Positions 12,729 through 24,100 of a DNA stretch of 64,000 bases are shown piece after piece. The translations under genes were made by a program, and so were the position numbers. The stretch covers positions 823,607,896 through 823,671,895 of the forward strand of contig NC_081414.1 in NCBI RefSeq assembly GCF_030272615.1, read 5' to 3'. Source of the stretch: Cryptomeria japonica. Taxonomy: Eukaryota; Streptophyta; Pinopsida; Cupressales; Cupressaceae. The notes under the pieces are model-generated. The model had not been told where the DNA came from, did not search any database, and saw nothing but the letters and a program-made list of their open reading frames with translations. The number at the start of each line of letters is the position of its first letter. Position 1 is the stretch's first letter.

Positions 12729-15700
12729 ATGGCAAGCATTTCAGGGAGGATTGATGTAGAGAAGTTTTCTGGCATAAACATTGAAAGGTGGAAGCTGAAG
12801 ATGGAAGATCTGTTGATTGATCAAGATCTATGGGATGCGATTGATGCGAATAAGCATAGGCCTGCAGATCCAACTTTAGCCGCACAATATGATGTGACTA
12901 ATAGAAAAGCTAAAGGTCTCATCAGATTGTGTCTTGCAGACTCTATTCTGATAAATGTCCATGAAGAATCTACTGCAAAGAAGCTTTGGAAGAAGCTAAG
13001 TGAGATCTACCAAGTGAAATCACTCGTGAACAAGATCTTCTTAAGGAAGAAATTGTATTCTTTGAGAATGGAAGAAGGTGGACGAATTTTTGAGCATCTA
13101 GAAAGCTTTAATATGTTGGTAACTCAATTGACCTTTGTTGGGGTACCAATGGATGAAGAAGAAAGGTGCCAAATCCTACTATGTTCGTTGCCATAGGGAG
13201 CACTGCAGTCATCTTGAAGATGGAGGATGTTGTTGGTTCTCTACTTTCTGAGGAGATGAGAAGGAAGGTTTCTTTGAATGCCAAAGAGGCTCTGAGTGTT
13301 TGAGGAAGACCAAAAGAAAGAGGCAAGAATGAAAAGAAGAATGATCGTTCTAAGTCCAAGAATAAGGTGAGATCAAAATCTCCTGGTAAGTCCAAGGTAA
13401 TTTGCTGGAATTGTGGAAAGCTCGGACATTTCTGAAATGACTGTAAAGAAGAAAAGAAGAAAAAGAAGAAGAAGCAAGATTCTGATTCTGAGTCCGAGAA
13501 GGAAGATGGAGATGCTTTCATCGCAACCTTGGCCACTCGTGTAGGTGACAATGCATGGTTAATAGACTCAGGTGCATCTTTCCACATGACTCCTAATAGA
13601 AACTGGTTTAGTAAGTATGAAAATTTTGATGGTGGTAAGGTGTATTTGGGTCATAACTCAGTACTTGATATTGTTGGTCGTGGAAGTATTCATGTGAAAT
13701 TTTCTGATGGTAGAATTAGAAGATTTGATGGTGTCTTGCATATCCTAGGACTAGCAAGGAATTTGTTATCTATTAGCAAGCTAATAGATGCAGGTGTGCA
13801 TGTACAGTTTTCTGAAGTAGGTGTGAAAATGGTAAGAGGTGCTATGGTGATAGCAAGAGGAAGCAAATTGGGTACACTGTACCAGCTTGATGCATGCACA
13901 GTTGAGTGCAATAGTACTTCTGATAAGATTGTGAAAAATACTACTCAGTTAGAAAAGGAGAGGGTTTCTCTTTCAACAGATGGTCATGGTTTTTGGGTAC
14001 CCAAGGGTGCTCTGTCTACCGAATCAAAGTTGCCTGCAGAGAAGACCATGTTATGGCACCAGAGACTTGGCCATATAGGTGAGAAGGGTCTACAGACCTT
14101 GAAAAATAAGAACCTTGTTGATGGGTTGAATGATTGCAATCTTGAATTTGATTTTTGTGAGCATTGTATCTATGGTAAACAAAACCGCATTCAGTTTTAC
14201 TTGAGTTCTCATAAGTCTTCATGTATTCTGGATCTAATCCATTCAGATGTATTTGGTCAAGTTGATGTTCCTTCTATTGGTTGATCAGTTTATTATGTTT
14301 CTTTAATTAATGATTTCAGTAGAAGAACATGGGTTTATTTTCTTAGGAGTAAAACTGAAGTTTTCAGTCATTTCAAAGAATTTAAAGCAATGGTTGAGTT
14401 GCAAACTAGAAAGAAAAGAAAATGTTTGAGAACTGATAATGGTGGTGAATTTTGCTCCAATGCTTTTGACACATTTTGTAAAGCTTGTGGTATTAAAAGA
14501 GAGAAGACAACTCCGTATTCTCCACAACAGAATGGAGTTGCAGAAAGAATGAACAGGACTTTGATGGAGAAGGCTAGGAGTATGTTGAGTAGAGCTAGAC
14601 TAGAACAAATGTTCTGGGCTGAAGCTGTACCCATTGCCTGCTACCTAATAAACAGGTCTCCTACATCAGCTCTTATTGATAAGACGCCAATGGAAGCATG
14701 GTCGGGCCAGAAGCCTTCACTTAGACATCTGAGAGTGTTCGGTTGCAAAGCATATGCTCATGTGCCAAAGGAGAAGCCGACAAAATTGGACAACAAAGCT
14801 GTTAAATGTATTTTCATCGGATACAGTTATGGTGTAAAAGGATACAAGCTTTGGAATCCTATTCAACAAAAGGTATTTTATTCAAGAAGTGTTATTTTTA
14901 GAGAAACTAAGCCTTCTTCTATTACAGTGTAGCCAGAACAAATGTAACAAAAGAAAGATGTGATTCAACTACCTGCTACACTAGAGAAAGTTGAATCGAG
15001 GCCCTTAGAAAGACAAGAAGTCGAGGAGAGCTCTATAAGTTCTAAATCATCAGATGAAGAAGAGGTACCTGAAGCTGAACCTGAAGCTGAACCTGAACCA
15101 GATCTTGCTCGAAGGTCTACTAGACAAAGGAAACCACCTAAAAGGTATGGGTATTCTCCTGATGATTGGAGATGCATATTTGCATTGAATGCTAACATTG
15201 ATGAACCGAGATCTGTAGAAGAGGCTCTTGGTATGAATGATTCAAAGTAATGGAAAATAGCCATGGATGAAGAAATGGCAGCTCTTAAGAGGAATGAAAC
15301 ATGAGACCTTGTACCATTGCCTGAAGGACGAAAGCCTGTTGGTTGTAAATGGTTGTTCAAGAAGAAGATGGGTTTAGATGGAAGCATTGAGAAGTATAAA
15401 GCATGTTTGGTTGCAAAAGGTTACTCTTAGGTTGAGGGAGTAGATTATGGAGAGATTTTTTCTCTAGTAGCCAAAATGACATTCATTAGATTTTTACTTT
15501 CTATTGCAGCAGCCTATGATCTAGAGATCGAGCAAATGGAAGTGAAAACGACTTTCCTTCATGGAGATTTGGAGGAAGAAATTTACATGACACAACCAAA
15601 GCACTATGTGATGAAAGGTAAAAGTCATTTGGTCTATAAGTTGAAGAAATCTTTGTATAGTTTAAAAGAGAGTCCTAGGATGTGGTACCAGAAGTTTGAT

Positions 15701-16779
15701 ACATATGTGTTGAGTTTGGGATTTGTGCGATCTAAATCTGATCACTGTATATATAGTTTAAATCTGATGGTGATCATTTCTCGGTCATTGCCCTGTATGT
15801 CGATGACATGTTGTTTATTGGCAAAGGAAAAGGTTTGATTGTAGAGTTAAAATCTCAGCTCTCGATAAAGTTTGAAATGAAAGATCTTGGTGCAGCTAGG
15901 CACATTCTGGGAATGGAGATTGTAAGAGATAGACAAAACAGAAAGCTTTAGCTAGGCCAGAGAAAGTATGTTGGTACTATTTTGAAAAGATTTAGTATGC
16001 AGGATTCAAGACCATTGAGTGTTCCTATTACAATGGGAACAAAGCTTTCTAGTTCACAGTGTCCTACATCCCCATTGGAAATGGAAGAGATGAGTCGAGT
16101 ACCATATCAGAGTGTTGTTGGAAGTTTGATGTATGTTATGGTCTGTACAAGACCAGACATTGCACAAGCAGTAGGAGTTCTTTCTTGTTATATGTCTAAT
16201 CCAGGAAGAGCACATTGGGATGTAGTAAAAAGAGTTTTCAGATACTTGAGGGGTACTTCAGAGTACTCGGTATGTTTTCATGGAATAGAAAATGAGCATT
16301 CCTTAGATATTCGAGGCTATGTGGATTCAGACTGGGCCGGTGATGTTGATAGAAGAAGATCCACCAGTGCATATGTGTTTACATTATTCGGTGGTGCAAT
16401 CAGTTGGATGAGCAAGCGACAGGCTATGGTCGCTTTGTCCACTACTGAGGTAGAATATATGGCAGCTACTCATGCCTGTAAGGAAGCCATCTGGCTAAAG
16501 AGATTGTGTTCAGATAAAGAGTTTAAACAAGGTGCAGTGACAATTTACAGTGACAGTCACAGTGCAATCTACCTAGCGAAGAACCCTACTTTTCATGCCA
16601 GAACCAAGCACATTGATGTACAATATCATTTTGTGAGATATATGATTGAGGATGGGAAGGTGAAGCTGGAAAAGGTAGAAACTTTGGTGAATGTTGTTGA
16701 TGCATTAACTAAGCCCGTGAGCAAAGAGAAATTCAGATGGTGTTTAGAGTCTATGGGCCTCTCGGCCTCTAGCAATTAA
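12729..16779 (+). pseudogene. Copia gag-pol polyprotein, internal copy 1, inactivated
   Basis: ATG at 12729 (MASISGRIDVEKFSG) opens a gag of the Copia gag_2 type. A CX2CX4HX4C knuckle follows near 13396-13445, then protease with the Asp-Ser-Gly triad (WLIDSGASFHM, 13555). The integrase zinc region is LWHQRLGH...CEHC, and the core has the Asp-Asp-Glu residues in HSDVFG, RTDNGGEF and NGVAERMNR. RT carries YVDDM near 15796, and RNase H runs to the TAA at 16777. Lesions: a 28-bp deletion near 13191 compared with copy 2, and stops at 13301, 13433 (inside the knuckle), 14282, about 14930, 15248, 15302 and 15428. It also has a frameshift before YVDDM and a TAG near 15949, both shared with copy 2. 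No functional protein is possible. Confidence 0.92.
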
Positions 16780-16823
16780 GTCCATGATATTTTGGATCCC
16801 CTGACTCTTGCAAGGTGTTCGAC

Positions 16824-16834
16824 AAGTGGGAGAA
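16824..16834 (+). promoter_or_regulatory. Polypurine tract (internal copy 1)
   Basis: AAGTGGGAGAA directly abuts the middle LTR and is the expected plus-strand primer site. The same sequence precedes LTR 3. Confidence 0.88.
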
Positions 16835-17526
16835 TGTTGAGAAACATGTGTCTCAACCTTGCAGTCTTTTTCTGGAAAATTCCAGAATTTGTTTGAGGTA
16901 GTTTTCCACATGTTTATGCATTGGAAAATGGTTAGTGAGTTGTTCAAAATGAGTCTTGTCCATAGTAGAATATAGGTGGGCCATTTTTAGAGCCTTAATG
17001 ACTCATTTTGTGACTTTTAAGAGGGTCTAAGCTAGGAGACAAAATTATGGACGGGATTACTATTTTAACCTGGTTGTTTTTCTATTTTGGAAATGTAAAT
17101 GGGCACCATGTGGCATGGTGGTTAAGCCCATGGTTTTGTAAAACCACAAGTGGTTTCCAGGTTGTAAAATCACTATAAAAGGAGAGCTTGGGGAGGAGCT
17201 TGATCAATTGAATTTTTTGCAAGACTGGATGCTAGAAGGAGTCTCTCTAAGTTCTAGTTGTGGTGATGCGCTCCTGTAAGAACTTGCATTGCAAGTGTAT
17301 TGTAATCAGCTTGATTTGATAATACATTGTGCGAGTTTTGGAGGGTGAGGTTTTTCTCCCAGAAGGGTTTCCCCATGGTAATCCCCGTGTTATGTGTTCA
17401 TTGCTATTTTGTTTATGCTTTATTGTGCATTTCTTGATATCTTAGTAATATTTATGTTGAAAGTTGCATAATCGTCCTCTCAAGATTAGCGTAGGAAGCA
17501 TTTTCGTACACCTTTTCTTCCTTACA
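16835..17526 (+). repeat. Copia LTR 2 (middle, shared)
   Basis: This 692-bp LTR has the same TG...CA termini and a TATA box at 17174-17180. It serves as 3' LTR for the left internal region and 5' LTR for the right one. It has no target duplication at either border, which excludes an independent insertion here. Confidence 0.93.
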
Positions 17527-17528
17527 AG

Positions 17529-17541
17529 TGGTATCAGAGCC
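17529..17541 (+). promoter_or_regulatory. Primer-binding site, initiator tRNA-Met type (internal copy 2)
   Basis: TGGTATCAGAGCC lies two bases after the end of LTR 2, identical to the site in copy 1. Confidence 0.92.
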
Positions 17542-17648
17542 TAGCCAGTTTTGGTTCTATTTGTTGGGTACAGGGTTTTTTGAGCTAATCAAGGTTTGAG
17601 TGGGAGCTTGTGCAGAGTATTTCATTTCTGTATTGCAGGATCGTAAAG

Positions 17649-20600
17649 ATGGCAAGCATTTCAGGGAGGATTGATGTAGAGAAGTTTTTTGGCACAAACT
17701 TTGAAATGTGGAAGCTGAAGATGGAAGATTTGTTGATTGATCAAGATCTATCGGATGTGATTGATGAGAATAAGCATAGGCCCGTAGATCTGACTTTAAC
17801 CGCACAATATGATGTGACTGATAGAAACGCTAAAGGTCTCATCAGATTGTGTCTTGCAGACTCTATTCTGATAAATGTCCATGAAGAATCTACTGCAAAG
17901 AAGCTTTGGAAGAAGCTAAGTGAGATCTACCAAGCGAAATCACTTGTGAACAAGATCTTCTTAAGGAACAAATTATATTCTTTGAGAATGGAAGAAGGTG
18001 GATGAATTTTTGAGCATCTGGAAAGCTTTAATATGTTGGTAACTCAATTGACCTCTGTTGGGGTACCAATGGATGAAGAAGAAAGTTGCCAAATACTGCT
18101 ATGTTCGTTACTAGATTCATGGGACAGCCTTGTGATGGCCATAGGGAGCACTGCAGTCGTCTTGAAGATGGAGGATGTTGTTGGTTCTCTACTTTCTAAG
18201 GAGATGAGAAGGAAGGTTTCTCTGAATGCCAAAGAGGCTCTGAGTGTTCGAGGAAGACCAAAAGAAAGAGGCAAGAATGAAAAGTAGAATGGTTGTTCTA
18301 AGTCCAAGAATAAGGGGAGATCAAAATCTCCTGGTAAGTCCAAGGTAATTTGCTAGAATTGTGGAAAGCCCAGACATTCCCGAAAGGACTGTAAAGAAGA
18401 AAAGAAGAAAAAGAAGAAGAAGCAAGATTTTGATTCTAAGTCCGAGAAGGAAGATGGAGATGCTTTCATCGCAGCCTTGGCCACTCGTGCAGGTGACAAT
18501 GCATGGTTAATAGACTCAGGTGCATATTTCCACATGACTCCTAACAGAAATTGGTTTAGTAAGTATGAAAATTTTGATGGTGGTAAGGTGTATTTGGGTG
18601 ATAGCTCAGTACTTGGTATTGTTGGTCGTGGAAGAATTCATGTGAAATTTTCTGATGGTAGAATTAGAAGATTTGATGGTGTCTTGCATATCTCGAGACT
18701 AACAAGGAATTTGTTATCTGTTAGCAAGCTAATAGATGTGGGTGTGCATGTACAGTTTTCTGAAGCAGGTGTGAAAATGGTAAGCGGTGCTATGGTGATA
18801 GCAAGAGGAAGCAGATTGGGTACACTGTACCAGCTTGATGCATGCACAGTTGAGTGCAATAGTACTTCTGATAAGATTGTGAAAAAGACTACTCAGTTGG
18901 AAAAGGAGAGGGTTTCTCTTTCAACAGATGGTCGTGGTTTTTGGGTACCTAAAGGTGCTCTATCTACCGAATCAAAGTTGCCTGCAGAGAAGACCATGTT
19001 ATGGCACCAGAGACTTGGCCACATAGGTGAGAAGCATCTACGGACCTTGAAAAATAAGAACCTTGTTGATGGGTTGAATGATTACAATCTTGAATTTGAT
19101 TTTTGTGAGCATTGTATCTGTGGTAAACAAAACCGCATTCAGTTTTACTCGAGTTCTCATAAGTCTTCATGTATTTTGGATCTAATCCATTCAGATGTAT
19201 TTGGTCTAGTTGATGTTCCTTCTATTGGTAGATCAGTTTATTATGTTTCTTTCATGGATGATTTATTTTCTTAGGAGTAAAATTGAAGTTTTCAGTCATT
19301 TCAAAGAATTTAAAGCAATGGTTGAGTTGCAAACTGGAAAGAAAAGAAAATGTTTGAGAACTGATAATGGTGGTGAATTTTGCTCCAATGATTTTGACAC
19401 ATTTTGTAAAGTTTGTGGTATTAAAAGAGAGAAGACAAATCCGTATTCTCCACAACAGAATGGAGTTGCAGAAAGAATGAACAGGACTTTGATGGAGAAG
19501 GCTAGGAGTATGCTGAGTGGAGCTGGACTAGAACAAACGTTCTGGGCTGAAGCTGTACCCATTGCCTGCTACCTAATAAACAGGTCTCCTACATCAGCTC
19601 TTGTTGATAAGACGCCAATGGAAGCGTGGTCGGGCCAGAAGCCTTCACTCAGACATCTGAGAATGTTCGGTTGCAAAGCATATGCTCATGTGCCAAAGGA
19701 GAAGCCGACAAAATTGGACAACAAAGTTGTTAAATGTATTTTCATCGGATATAGTTATGGTGTAAAAGGATACAAGCTTTGGAATCCTTTTCAACAAAAC
19801 GTATTTTGTTCAAGAAGTGTTATTTTTAGAGAAACTAAGCCTTCTTCTGTTACAGTGCAGCCAGAACAAACATAACAAAAGAAAGATGTGATTCAACTAC
19901 CTTCTACACCGGAGAATGTTGAATCGAGGCCCTTAGAAAGACAAGAAGTCGAGGAGAGCTCTATGAGTTTTGAATCATCAGAGGAAGAAGAGGTACCTGA
20001 AGCTGAACCTGAACCAAATCTTGCTCGAAGGTCTACTAGACAAAGGAAACCACCTGAAAGGTATGGGTATTCTCCTGATGATTAGAGATGCATATTTGCA
20101 TTGAATGCTAACATTGATGAATCGAGATCTGTAGAAGAGGCTCTTGGTATGAATGATTCAGACTCCTGGAAAATAGCCATGGATGAAGAAATGGCAGGTC
20201 TTAAAAGGAATGAAACATGGGACCTTGTACCATTTCCTGAAGGACGAAAGCTTGTTGGTTGTAAATGGGTGTTCAAGAAGAAGATGGGTTTAGATGGAAG
20301 CATTGAGAAGTATAAAGCATGTTTGGTTGCAAAAGGTTACTCTCAAGTTGAGGGAGTAGATTATGGAGAGATTTTTTCTCCAGTAGTCAAAATCACATCC
20401 ATTAGATTTTTACTTTCTATTGCAGCAGCCTATGATCTAGAGATTGAGAAAATGGATGTGAAAACAACTTTCCTTCATGGAGATTTGGATGAAGAAATTT
20501 ACATGACACAACCAGAGCACTATGTGATGAAAGGTAAAAGTCATTTGGTCTGTATGTTGAAGAAATCCTTGTATGGTTTAAAACAAAGTCCTAGGATGTG

Positions 20601-21695
20601 GTACCAGAAGTTTGATACATATGTGTTGAGTTTGGGATTTGTGCGATCTAAATCTGATCACTGTATATATTTTAAAAATCTGATGGTGATCATTTCTTGG
20701 TCATTGCCCTGTATGTCGATGACATGTTGTTTATTGGCAATGGAAAAGGTTTGATTGCAGAGTTAAAATCTCAGCTCTCGATAAAGTTTGAAATGAAAGA
20801 TCTTGGTGCAGCTAGGCACATTCTGGGAATGGAGATTGTAAGAGATAGACAAAATAGAAAGCTTTAGCTAGGCCAGAGCAAGTATGTTGGTACTATTTTG
20901 AAAAGATTCAATATGCAGGATTCAAGACCATTAAGTGTTCCTATTACAATGGGAACAAAGCTTTCTAGTTCACAGTGTCCTACATTCCCATTGGAGATGG
21001 AAGAGATGAGTCGAGTACCATATCAGAGTGCTGTTGGAAGTTTGATGTATGCTATGGTCTGTACAAGACCAAACATTGCCCAAGCAGTGGGAGTTCTTTT
21101 TCATTATATGTCTAATCCAGGAAGAGAACATTGGAATGTAGTAAAAAAAGTTTTCAGATACTTGAGGGGTACTTCAGAGTACTCGATATGTTTTCATGGA
21201 ACAGGAAATGAGCATTCCTTAGATATTTGAGGCTATGTGGATTCAGACTGGGCCGGTAATGTTGATAGAAGAAGATCCACCAGTGCATATGTGTTTACAT
21301 TATTCGGTGGTGCAATCAGTTGGATGAGCAAGCAACAGGCTATGGTCGCTTTGTCCACTACTGAGGTAGAATATATGGCAGCTACTCATGCTTGTAAGGA
21401 AGCCATTTGGCCAAAGAGATTGTGTTCAGATATAGAGTTTAAACAAGCTGCAATGACAATTTACAGTGACAGTCAGAGTGCAATCTACCTAGTGAAGAAC
21501 CCTACTTTTCATGCCAGGACCAAGCACATTGATGTACAATACCATTTTGTGAGAGATATGATTGACAATGGCAAGGTGAAGATGGAAAAGGTAGAAACTT
21601 TGGTGAATGTTGCTGATGCATTAACTAAGCCCGTGAGCACAGAGAAATTCATATGGTGTTTAGAGTCTATGGGCCTCTCAGCCCCTAGCAATTAA
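17649..21695 (+). pseudogene. Copia gag-pol polyprotein, internal copy 2, inactivated
   Basis: The domain order and start (ATG 17649) match copy 1. The gag region keeps the 28 bp that copy 1 lost. Differences in damage: stops at about 18001, 18285 and in the knuckle (TGG to TAG near 18354), a 20-bp deletion after the integrase MDD motif near 19264, and a stop near 20083. A stop at about 21228 splits the RNase H. RT retains YGLKQSPRMWYQ, and RNase H keeps YSDSQSAIYL and the C-terminal LTKPVS. A TAG near 20865 and the frameshift before YVDDM (20718-20735) are the same as in copy 1, so these lesions predate the duplication. The reading frames of both copies end at the same Ser-Asn-stop. Confidence 0.92.
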
Positions 21696-21739
21696 GTCCA
21701 TGATATTTTGGATCCCCTGACTCTTGCAAGGTGTTCGAC

Positions 21740-21750
21740 AAGTGGGAGAA
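21740..21750 (+). promoter_or_regulatory. Polypurine tract (internal copy 2)
   Basis: AAGTGGGAGAA directly precedes LTR 3 and is identical to the tract before LTR 2. Confidence 0.88.
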
Positions 21751-22442
21751 TGTTGAGAAACATGTGTCTCAACCTTGCAGTCTTTTTTTGAAAAATTCCA
21801 AAATTTGTTTGAGGTAGTTTTCCACATGTTTATGCATTGGAAAATGGTTAGTGAGTTGTTCAAAATGAGTCTTGTCCATAGTAGAATATAGGTGGGCCAT
21901 TTTTAGAGCCTTAATGACTCATTTTGTGACTTTTAAGAGGGTCTAAGCTAGGGGACAAAATTATGGACGGGATTACTATTTTAACCTAGTTGTTTTTCTA
22001 TTTTGGAAATGTAAATGGGCACCATGTGGCATGGTGGTTAAGCCCATGGTTTTGTAAAACCACAAGTGGTTTCCAGGTTGTAAAATCACTATAAAAGGAG
22101 AGCTTGGGGAGGAGTTTGATCAATTGAGTTTTTTGCAAGACTGGATGCTAGAAGGAGTCTCTCTGAGTTCGAGTTGTGGTGATGTGCTCCTGTAAGAACT
22201 TGCATTGCAAGTGTATTGTAATCAGTTTGATTTGATAATACATTGTGCGAGTTTTGGAGGGTGGGGTTTTTCTCCCGGAAGGGTTTCCCCATGGTAATCA
22301 CTGTGTTATGTGTTCATTGCTATTTTGTTTATGCTTTATTGTGCATTTCTTGATATCTTAGTAATATTTATGTTGAAAGTTGCATAACTGTCCTCTCAAG
22401 ATTAGCGTAGGAAGTGTTTCTGCACACCTTTGCTTCCTTACA
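21751..22442 (+). repeat. Copia LTR 3 (right)
   Basis: This is a 692-bp LTR with TGTTGAG and TTACA ends and a TATA box at 22090-22096. GTGAG follows directly. It shares several diagnostic bases with LTR 2 (for example TACATTGTGCGAG) where LTR 1 differs. Confidence 0.93.
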
Positions 22443-22447
22443 GTGAG
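22443..22447 (+). repeat. Target-site duplication GTGAG (right)
   Basis: This is the direct match to 11910-11914 at the other outer edge of the Copia array. Confidence 0.92.
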
Positions 22448-22910
22448 CAAACAGCAATAATTGTAGTTTGATCGTTATTTGGGTCTGCCTCTAATCTCAA
22501 TTCCTCTTCCTTGCGCATTTTGTGATAAACAATATAGAAGACCACTCCTAATATTGAAGAAAAATCAAATAAGAAAACCATCACAAACAACAAACTGATG
22601 AGGTTCTCCCAGTAAGTGAAATAGAGCCCAAAAAATGGCAGAGACATCCCGAAGAGTGTTAACGCACGAGTGACATACTTCCACTTCTCCTCTACACTCT
22701 CTTTTATCTGCATATTAAGGGCTACTTGAGGGCCAAATTGAAGGTCTACTTGAGCCCCATGAACACGTATAAATACAGAAGCCAATCTATTCATATCGAC
22801 GTTCACCTAGCTTGCATGCGGAGTAAGACCTGTTCGATATCGCCGCCATAATTTCCTTCCTCAATTTTCTCCACAGCCTCTGCTTTACAAGCGTACAATA
22901 ATATATTCAT
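22443..22910 (-). pseudogene. 5' portion of small membrane-protein gene copy 1, frameshifted and interrupted
   Basis: The minus strand has an ATG at 22910 and an acidic N-terminal part ending in YGGDIE, like the NNGGDIE of copy 2. A stop and frame change follow near 22820. The second frame then gives KWKYVTRALTLFGMSLPFFG, a hydrophobic segment ending FYIVYHKMRKEEE, closely matching copy 2 (KWKYLSYAFTLFSISLTFFG ... FWIIYHKMSKEEQ). Unlike copy 2 it reads on past KMRKEEE for about 18 codons before the Copia array breaks it. Two membrane helices are predicted. The family is not recognised. It is a pseudogene by frameshift and by a 10.5 kb insertion that separates it from its 3' part at 11678-11914. 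Confidence 0.7.
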
Positions 22911-24100
22911 GTTATTGCTACAAGATCTTCTAGGTATGTTGGTTTTCTATCACCTTCTGGTTTATCATCCGGATAAAGAAAAACTTGGAATTTTCTATTT
23001 TAATTTTTTTCTGATGATGAATTAGAGAGTGACCCGACATGTCCATAAAAGATCTCTTACAGCTACTAACGTAAACCATTGATGAAAAGCATTAGATTTA
23101 ATAATACTAAATTGATTTTAATAATAAAAAGTTGGTAACATAATTAAATTTTAAAAATAATTGACAGAATTGCTGCAGAAGGATGACCTTATGTTTTCAT
23201 GCGACTGCTTAACTCTAGCAGTGATTGCTTATTAACAAAAATGCCCCCTGGTTCCACAATTTGCTCTCCCTCTTTTTTTTAAGAATTAATACTATTAATA
23301 CAAAGTTAAGGTGTCTTTGTTTAAAAATAAGCAGCAAAGATAAATATTCATGGGGCCAACCGCTCCACACATAATTCTTAAAAATATTGAGCAGCAGCTG
23401 CTAGCCAAAATAGGCTAAGCAGCTACATGGGAACACACCCTTAGCAACATTTACCATTTTCCAAAACGGGAGCTAGTTCCTATTCTTTTGGGATCTGTTC
23501 AAAGCTTGGAATTTGACGGCCAAACCTACCTGGCACATGAATTTTTTGTGAGGGTTTGGTTCTTTTGATTACTTTCATTTGACGTTTTTAGAAAAATATT
23601 AATTGTCAAAAAAAGGAATTTACGACAAAATCTTAAATTCTATGTATTATGACAAGTTTCTAAATTTATCTAGAGGACAATCTTATTAAAAATATATAAA
23701 AAATTAAGTGTACTAAGTTTCTAAATTCATATAAGAATATACAAAATATTCTAAAAAATTATATAAAAATATTTAAAAATTGATTCAAATAGACAAGTTT
23801 CCAAATTCATATAAGAAAATAAAAAGTATTCTTAAAAATCATATTAAAATATTTTTAAAATTAGAAACAATAATATCTTATCATTTTAAAATATTCTAAA
23901 TAAATTTACATTTTTATAAAAAAAATTCTAAATAATATATATCAATATTATGAATTATAATATTATATAATATATATTATCTATTATAAATTTTTACTGT
24001 TTATTAATTATTTGAAATGTCATATATATGTCTTTAGAAAAATATAGCATGTCAATACATACTATCCAATAATTTTTTACATGTTTACATTTTAAAAAAC
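22911..24100. other. AT-rich spacer, no gene seen
   Basis: No conserved coding segment was found. 23600-24000 is extremely AT-rich. It separates gene copy 1 from the truncated end of the left Tat element. Confidence 0.5.

Larger units (their letters stand above)
11915..22442 (+). mobile_element. Ty1/Copia tandem array LTR-internal-LTR-internal-LTR (Tork/Tnt1-like)
   Basis: Three LTRs of identical length (692 bp) flank two similar internal regions (12607-16834 and 17527-21750). Each internal region has its own initiator-Met primer site and polypurine tract. Only the outermost LTRs are bordered by the GTGAG duplication. The middle LTR joins polypurine tract on its left to primer site on its right. 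One insertion followed by unequal LTR-LTR recombination explains this best. Domain order gag, protease, integrase, RT, RNase H defines Copia. The Tork/Tnt1-like lineage is my reading of RT motifs such as SPRMWYQKFD and KFEMKDLGAARHILGMEI. Confidence 0.9.

Noticed and set aside
12637-12885. Minus-strand frames over the Copia gag and other Copia regions, duplicated at +4.9 kb
   Set aside because: They are antisense shadows of gag-pol, repeated because the internal region is repeated.
13450-13480. AAGAAGAAGAAG runs in the Copia gag as a microsatellite
   Set aside because: They encode the Lys-rich stretch after the zinc knuckle and occur in both copies, so they are part of the polyprotein.
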